Below are positions 51,636 to 55,280 of a stretch of DNA of 55,280 bases, piece after piece. The translations under genes were made by a program, and so were the position numbers. This DNA comes from Collinsella aerofaciens (GTDB lineage Bacteria > Actinomycetota > Coriobacteriia > Coriobacteriales > Coriobacteriaceae), in the NCBI RefSeq assembly GCF_028206995.1, contig NZ_JAQLFL010000011.1, positions 1 through 55,280 on the forward strand. The letters run 5' to 3'. The notes below the pieces were generated by a model. It saw only the letters and a list, made by a program, of their open reading frames with translations, did not search any database and had not been told where the DNA came from. The first letter of the stretch is position 1. Every line of letters starts with the position of its first letter.

Positions 51636-51663
51636 TGGGGCTTTCTTTTTTATCTCGCTACAA
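51636..51663 (+). promoter_or_regulatory. Possible promoter of the transglutaminase-like gene
   Basis: TTGGGG (about 51635-51640) and TACAAT (51658-51663) with 16-17 bases between. It puts the transcription start just ahead of the GGAG site at about 51688. Confidence 0.4.
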
Positions 51664-51698
51664 TGGGCTTCAAGAGTTCTAATGACTTGGAGTTTGGT

Positions 51699-53132
51699 AT
51701 GGCTGTTATTAATGTGCTGCCTTCGGATGGGAAGGTCATTGACGAGGGTCCTGTTGGTTGCTCTGTTGATGTTTGCTGTGATGATTTCCGTCATCTCGAT
51801 ATTGGACTGCCGCCCGAGATTCTTCGTCTCAAGGATGCCGGATATTTGACGCAGGCTGTTGCGGCTTGTGATCGTCTTTTGGGGCAGAATCCCGATCCCT
51901 CGCTTGCTGCCTGCGTTCGTGCCGAGCGGTATCGCATGCTTGAGACGCCGCTTCTTTTTTCGGTGTCGCGCGATCGGGCTATTGCGATGATTCGCGAGGA
52001 GTGGCCTGAGTTTACCGAGGAGCAGTTTGACGATCTGATTGACCGTAAGCGTATTGACTGGCGCTTTATCGATGGCGAGCTGTTCGTTCTCGACAACTTC
52101 CTCGATTCGCTTCGCGTATATCCCAAAGAGGTCCCCGGCATGCGTCCCGATCCTACGGACGGAATTGCACTGCGCAACGAGATGCTCAAGGAGATGGAGT
52201 CACAAAACGGATTGACTCGCGTTATTACGCTTAAGGCGTCCTTGTCTGTCCCCGGCGCTCTAGAGGGGGAGACCGTTCGCGCTTGGCTTCCCGTAGCCGC
52301 CACCTGCCGCCAACAGTCTCAGGTCGAGATTCTCGACATGACGCCGGAGGGTGCTGTTGCTCCCGCGAACGCTTCGGCGCGTACCGCCTCGTGGTCTTCT
52401 TCGAGTGAGCGCTCATTCTCGGTGACTTATCGTTATCACATCGATGCTGCTTATTGTGATGTCTACGGTGGCACACTTCCGGTTCATCCGCGTATGGACG
52501 CGCCTCTGCCCGAGGATATTTCCGAGGACCGTCCGCACATTGCATTTACGCCGTATCTGCAGCAGCTGACGGCCAGCGTTGTTGGCGGACTCGAGGATCC
52601 GCTCGATCGCGCCCGTGCTATCTATGATTGCCTGACGCAGTATATCGACTATCGCTATCAGCCGCCGTACTTGCTTTTGGGATCTATTGCCGATGACTGC
52701 GCGCATTCGCTCCGCGGCGATTGCGGCGTTATGGCGCTCACGTTTATCACCATGTGCCGTATCGCGGACGTGCCTGCCCGTTGGCAGAGCGGCCTCTACG
52801 TTGCGCCCGATTCGGTGGGGTCGCACGACTGGGCAGAGTTCTATACGCCGCAGACCGGTTGGCTCAACGCCGACGTGTCATTTGGATCTTCTGCTCGCAG
52901 GATGGGGGAGGAGTGGCGCCGCCGTCACTACTTTGGCAATCTCGACCCATGGCGTATGGTGGCCAACAATCGATTCCAGGCAGAGTTTGAGCCCTCTTTC
53001 GACGGCATGCGCGAGGACCCTTACGATAACCAGATGGGTGAGGCTTCGGTCGACGGTCGCGGATGCCGTCAGCGCGAGATGCTACGCACGGTCGAACTCA
53101 TCGAAATGTTCGAAGTTCCATTTTCGGACTAA
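51699..53132 (+). CDS. Transglutaminase-like domain protein
   Basis: 477 aa from ATG 51699 with a TTGGAG site; ATG 51663 overlaps the presumed -10. The N-terminal half (about 40-180) is helical with repeat-like DxxLxxA patterns and no recognised domain; a beta-rich part follows. The C-terminal transglutaminase-like core has Cys in GDCGVMALTF (about 342), His in SHDWAEF (about 375) and Asp in WLNADVSF (about 391), giving a complete triad. No signal peptide, so cytoplasmic: perhaps a protease or amidase rather than a cross-linker. Substrate unknown. Confidence 0.75.
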   Translation: MAVINVLPSDGKVIDEGPVGCSVDVCCDDFRHLDIGLPPEILRLKDAGYLTQAVAACDRLLGQNPDPSLAACVRAERYRMLETPLLFSVSRDRAIAMIREEWPEFTEEQFDDLIDRKRIDWRFIDGELFVLDNFLDSLRVYPKEVPGMRPDPTDGIALRNEMLKEMESQNGLTRVITLKASLSVPGALEGETVRAWLPVAATCRQQSQVEILDMTPEGAVAPANASARTASWSSSSERSFSVTYRYHIDAAYCDVYGGTLPVHPRMDAPLPEDISEDRPHIAFTPYLQQLTASVVGGLEDPLDRARAIYDCLTQYIDYRYQPPYLLLGSIADDCAHSLRGDCGVMALTFITMCRIADVPARWQSGLYVAPDSVGSHDWAEFYTPQTGWLNADVSFGSSARRMGEEWRRRHYFGNLDPWRMVANNRFQAEFEPSFDGMREDPYDNQMGEASVDGRGCRQREMLRTVELIEMFEVPFSD

Positions 53133-53146
53133 TCGGTAGAAAGCTG

Positions 53147-53155
53147 TGATAAACT
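53147..53155 (+). promoter_or_regulatory. Extended -10 for tRNA-Leu
   Basis: TGATAAACT directly precedes the tRNA by 16 bases; the TGn extension supports a promoter without a clear -35. Confidence 0.35.
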
Positions 53156-53171
53156 AACTCACGCATTACGT

Positions 53172-53258
53172 GCCCGAGTGGCGGAATTGGCAGACGCAGT
53201 GGACTCAAAATCCACCGTTGGCAACAACGTGCGAGTTCGAGTCTCGCCTCGGGCACCA
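53172..53258 (+). tRNA. tRNA-Leu (anticodon CAA)
   Basis: 87 bases including encoded CCA. Acceptor GCCCGAG pairs with CTCGGGC; D arm includes AATTGGCAGAC; anticodon stem GTGGA/TCCAC with loop CTCAAAA gives CAA; a long class II variable arm (CGTTGGCAACAACG) identifies leucine; T arm has GTTCGAGTC. Decodes UUG. Its 3' end, from the T loop on, is repeated 185 bases downstream. Confidence 0.95.
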
Positions 53259-53305
53259 TACATGCAAGTGAGCGTTCGAGGGGGGTTGCGGCCCCCTTTT
53301 TCGTG
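53236..53305 (+). repeat. Duplicated tRNA-Leu 3' segment, copy 1 (within and after the tRNA)
   Basis: From the T loop of tRNA-Leu through the terminator hairpin (GGGGG...CCCCC, TTTTT). Copy 2 at 53421-53489 differs by one substitution and one G. Together they bracket about 115 bases of GC-rich palindromic sequence. Confidence 0.9.
53281..53302 (+). terminator. Terminator of tRNA-Leu
   Basis: GGGGGTTGCGGCCCCC followed by TTTTT, 23 bases after the tRNA. Confidence 0.75.
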
Positions 53306-53420
53306 CCGAACTCGCGTGAGCGCGCGAAGCGTTAAGCAAACAGGCCTGTGGCCTGTTTGTAGCGGAGCGTGGCGAGGGCGCCGCGCGCCCGAAGCCCGGG
53401 GCTTCGCGAAGCGAAGGCCC
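53306..53420. other. GC-rich spacer between tRNA 3' repeats
   Basis: Holds small palindromes (AAACAGGCC-TGT-GGCCTGTTT near 53338-53358; GCTTCGCGAAGC near 53401-53412). No gene or integrase seen. Could be a scar of an excised element or a duplicated repeat unit. Confidence 0.45.
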
Positions 53421-53489
53421 TTCGAGTCTCGCCTCGGGCACCATACATGCAAGTGAGCGTTCAAGGGGGTTGCGGCCCCCTTTTTCGTG
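53421..53489 (+). repeat. Duplicated tRNA-Leu 3' segment, copy 2
   Basis: Second copy of the tRNA T-loop-to-terminator segment, including TTCGAGTCTCGCC...CACCA and the GGGGG/CCCCC-TTTTT hairpin. It lacks the 5' part of the tRNA, so it is not functional as a tRNA. Confidence 0.9.
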
Positions 53490-53706
53490 TACGTAATGTG
53501 ATAACGCGCTGTACGTGTTATTATTCGCAAGGCGTTGTTCCCGCAATGCCCTAAAGAGGAACCCGAGGGTTCCCACCTTTTGGCGCCAATGAGCAGCTGA
53601 CTGGTCATACAACTTAGATTCCCTTCCTCAAATCGAGGAACTCTATGTGTACGACCTGGTTGCTGAGAAGCGCCGGGTTATTTTTTTATGAATGGAGGTA
53701 GGGAAA
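53490..53706 (+). promoter_or_regulatory. infC operon leader with attenuator-like terminator
   Basis: Leader of over 200 bases. Weak promoter TGTGAT-16-TATTAT at about 53498-53523. Then hairpins GGAACC/GGTTCC (53558-53573) and TTCCTC/GAGGAA (53624-53640), and a final GACCTGG/CCGGGTT stem (53653-53659 with 53673-53679) followed by seven T at 53681-53687. This terminator sits before infC, so it resembles the transcription-attenuating leaders of infC-rpmI-rplT operons controlled by L20 in Firmicutes. I could not match it to a named family. Confidence 0.6.
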
Positions 53707-54261
53707 ATAGCTAAGTCTGATGACACCCGCATCAACGACGAGATTACTGCATCTTCGTGCCGTTTGATTGGCGTCGATGGCTCTCAGCTCGGCCTGTTCG
53801 CCATCCGCGATGCCCAGCGTGTCGCCGACGATCAGGGTCTCGACCTGGTCGAGATCGCTCCCAACGCGGAGCCGCCGGTCTGCAAGGTCATGGACTACGG
53901 TAAGTTCAAGTACCAGCAGGCCATGAAGGCCAAGGCTGCTCGTAAGAACCAGTCCAAGGTCGAGGTCAAGGAAATGAAGTTCCGACCCAAGATCGACGTT
54001 GGCGACTACGAGACCAAGAAGGGCCACGTTCTGCGTTTCCTCAAGAAGGGCGCACGCGTTAAGATCACCATCATGTTCCGCGGCCGTGAGATGGCTCACC
54101 CGGAGCAGGGCCTTAACGTTCTCGAGCGTCTCGCCGAGGATCTCAAGCCTTACGCTACGGTCGAGTCTAAGCCTAAGATGGAAGGCCGTAACATGCTTAT
54201 GCTGCTCGCCCCGATTAAGGGCGCCTTCGATGAGGATAAAGCGGCAAGCGATACCAAGTAA
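53707..54261 (+). CDS. infC: Translation initiation factor IF-3
   Basis: 184 aa. Start taken as ATA 53707: GGAGG at 53694-53699 is eight bases before it, whereas ATG 53692 overlaps the site itself. A non-AUG start is the rule for infC because IF3 discriminates against it, which gives autoregulation. Both IF3 domains present: TRINDEIT and LVEIAPNAEPPVCKVMDYGK, then EMKFRPKIDVGDYETK and IMFRGREMAHPEQG. First of the infC-rpmI-rplT operon. Confidence 0.93.
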   Translation: MAKSDDTRINDEITASSCRLIGVDGSQLGLFAIRDAQRVADDQGLDLVEIAPNAEPPVCKVMDYGKFKYQQAMKAKAARKNQSKVEVKEMKFRPKIDVGDYETKKGHVLRFLKKGARVKITIMFRGREMAHPEQGLNVLERLAEDLKPYATVESKPKMEGRNMLMLLAPIKGAFDEDKAASDTK

Positions 54262-54293
54262 CTAGTGTTCTGTAACCGATTAAGGAGTATTTC

Positions 54294-54485
54294 ATGCCTA
54301 AGATGAAGTCCCACAGCGGCACCAAGAAGCGTTTCCGCAAGACTGGCACCGGCAAGCTTATGCGCGCCAAGGCTTTCAAGAGCCACATCCTGAGCAAGAA
54401 GTCCACCAAGCGTAAGCGTGGCTTCCGTCAGGAGACCGAGATCGCCGCTGCCGACCGCAAGGTCATCAAGTCGCGTCTCGCCTAA
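54294..54485 (+). CDS. rpmI: 50S ribosomal protein L35
   Basis: 63 aa, ATG 54294 after [26 protein letters not shown] is the L35 start; basic throughout. Confidence 0.96.
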   Translation: MPKMKSHSGTKKRFRKTGTGKLMRAKAFKSHILSKKSTKRKRGFRQETEIAAADRKVIKSRLA

Positions 54486-54531
54486 GTTCGCGTTCCCGTT
54501 TTTCGTTTTACAGTCTAGGAGTTGATAGAAC

Positions 54532-54891
54532 ATGGCACGTATTAAGCGCGCTGTTGCCGCCAAGAAGAAGCGCCGTACCGTTATGCACCGTGCGAAGGGT
54601 TACTACGGTGCCGCTTCGCGTACTTACAAGCATGCTAAAGAGCAGGTCCAGCACTCTCTGCAGTATCAGTATCGTGATCGCCGCAATAAGAAGCGCGAGA
54701 TCCGTTCTCTCTGGATCACTCGTATCAACGCTGCTGCTCGTCTGAACGACATCTCTTACTCTCAGTTCATGCACGGCCTGAAGGTTGCCGGCATCGAGCT
54801 CGACCGCAAGGTCCTGGCTCAGATGGCTTACGAGGACATCGAGTCCTTCAACGAGCTGGCTACCATCGCCAAGAAGGCTCTCGAGGCCTAA
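54532..54891 (+). CDS. rplT: 50S ribosomal protein L20
   Basis: 119 aa, ATG 54532 after AGGAG. MARIKRAVAAKKKRRTVM and AKGYYGAASRTYKHAKEQV, then LWITRINAAARLNDISYSQF. In Firmicutes L20 represses its own operon by binding the leader; the same may apply here. Confidence 0.97.
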   Translation: MARIKRAVAAKKKRRTVMHRAKGYYGAASRTYKHAKEQVQHSLQYQYRDRRNKKREIRSLWITRINAAARLNDISYSQFMHGLKVAGIELDRKVLAQMAYEDIESFNELATIAKKALEA

Positions 54892-54911
54892 TAGATTCTC
54901 TTGAATCGCTA

Positions 54912-54948
54912 GGGGAGTGTCGCGTTGTGCGCGGCGCTCCCTCTTTTT
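54912..54948 (+). terminator. Terminator of the infC-rpmI-rplT operon
   Basis: Stem 54912-54924 with 54930-54942 (three G-T pairs), then CTTTTT. Confidence 0.8.
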
Positions 54949-54961
54949 ATCTGAAGCGCGG

Positions 54962-55280
54962 TTTACATTGCTAAAAGCGCGGGTAGATAAACACTTACAG
55001 GTGACCGATCTTTATATATCTTTTAACCGAAGGGTCATCATCTGATACGTGCAGTATTTCTGCACCAGCCTTTCTATGACATATATAGGAAGCGATGTAT
55101 TGTGTAGGACTTGTGAAGAGTGGAATTCCCGCCCCCGGGGCCCCTCCGGTCTGGCAATATATCTCCTTGCCGCGCGGCCCGGTGCAACCGGGAACCGGCG
55201 CAGGCGTGCACCTTGAGAACCGGATACTGCGAGGATGGACACACCAGATGTGTCGCATCCGGGCAGACATCGAACCATTT
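54962..55280 (+). promoter_or_regulatory. Promoter and probable leader of an rRNA operon
   Basis: 332 non-coding bases. TTTACA (54962-54967) and TAGATA (54984-54989) at 16 bases form a promoter. Downstream is GC-rich with palindromes, and CACCTTGAGAACCGGATACTG (in parts: CACCTTGAGAACCGG, ATACTG) at about 55209-55231 resembles the spacers and leaders of Actinobacterial rRNA operons. No 16S or 5S sequence is inside the window. Confidence 0.4.

Noticed and set aside
53159..53612. Minus-strand frames of 135-149 aa across tRNA-Leu and its repeat
   Set aside because: They read through the tRNA and the duplicated segment, so their internal repeats come from the tRNA duplication.
1..55280. CRISPR array, transposase, phage or integrase genes
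   Set aside because: No regularly spaced direct repeats and no such protein motifs were found on either strand.

Overview
The window looks like chromosomal DNA of a GC-rich Gram-positive anaerobe of the Coriobacteriia, most likely Collinsella or a close relative. This rests on recall of protein families and gene order (FAD-lactate dehydrogenase with EtfBA, single-chain PurL, LivJ-LivJ-LivHMGF, RecJ-helicase, Rel, IF3-L35-L20); no search was run. Genes lie on both strands, start with ATG or GTG (one probable ATA), usually have good Shine-Dalgarno sites, and often overlap by 4-17 bases.

Layout. 1-6.8 kb: a TrmB-type and a Trm9-like tRNA methyltransferase (minus), an XRE regulator with a DUF4097 protein, then a bacterial Elp3 directly abutting a spermidine-synthase-like gene. 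6.8-12.5 kb (minus): a three-gene module of TerB_N/TerB_C protein, BrxD-like P-loop ATPase and Lhr-like helicase. 12.5-16.6 kb (minus): DUF554 membrane protein and a cluster of secreted or anchored surface proteins, one with an LAQTG sorting signal. 16.9-20.5 kb: lactate dehydrogenase-EtfB-EtfA with an extra ferredoxin domain. 20.5-26.1 kb: HD hydrolase, AzlCD, KdgT permease, GGDEF protein, EamA transporter. 26.2-34.3 kb: PurL, cation/proton antiporter, a repeat cluster, an SDR reductase and homoserine dehydrogenase. 34.5-40.9 kb: branched-chain amino acid ABC transporter with two substrate-binding paralogues. 41-43.7 kb: CutC, a HIT/GalT-like protein and a BASS-type transporter. 43.8-51.5 kb: RecJ-helicase fusion, Rel, metallo-hydrolase and class II aldolase. 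51.6-55.3 kb: a transglutaminase-like protein, tRNA-Leu(CAA) whose 3' end is duplicated 185 bases downstream, the infC-rpmI-rplT operon with an attenuator-like leader, and a non-coding end that resembles the leader of an rRNA operon.

How genes work together. Elp3 and the Trm9-like methyltransferase could form a wobble-uridine pathway giving an mcm5U-type base, as in eukaryotes. TerB-BrxD-helicase looks like one DNA-handling or defence complex. LDH-EtfBA-ferredoxin fits electron-confurcating lactate oxidation. AzlCD (export), the Liv system (import) and homoserine dehydrogenase concern amino acids, and RecJ-helicase followed by Rel places DNA repair beside the stringent response.

No transposase, phage structural gene or CRISPR array was seen. 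The main non-genic signals are the duplicated tRNA 3' end, several large palindromes, and the repeat cluster at 31.7-31.9 kb.
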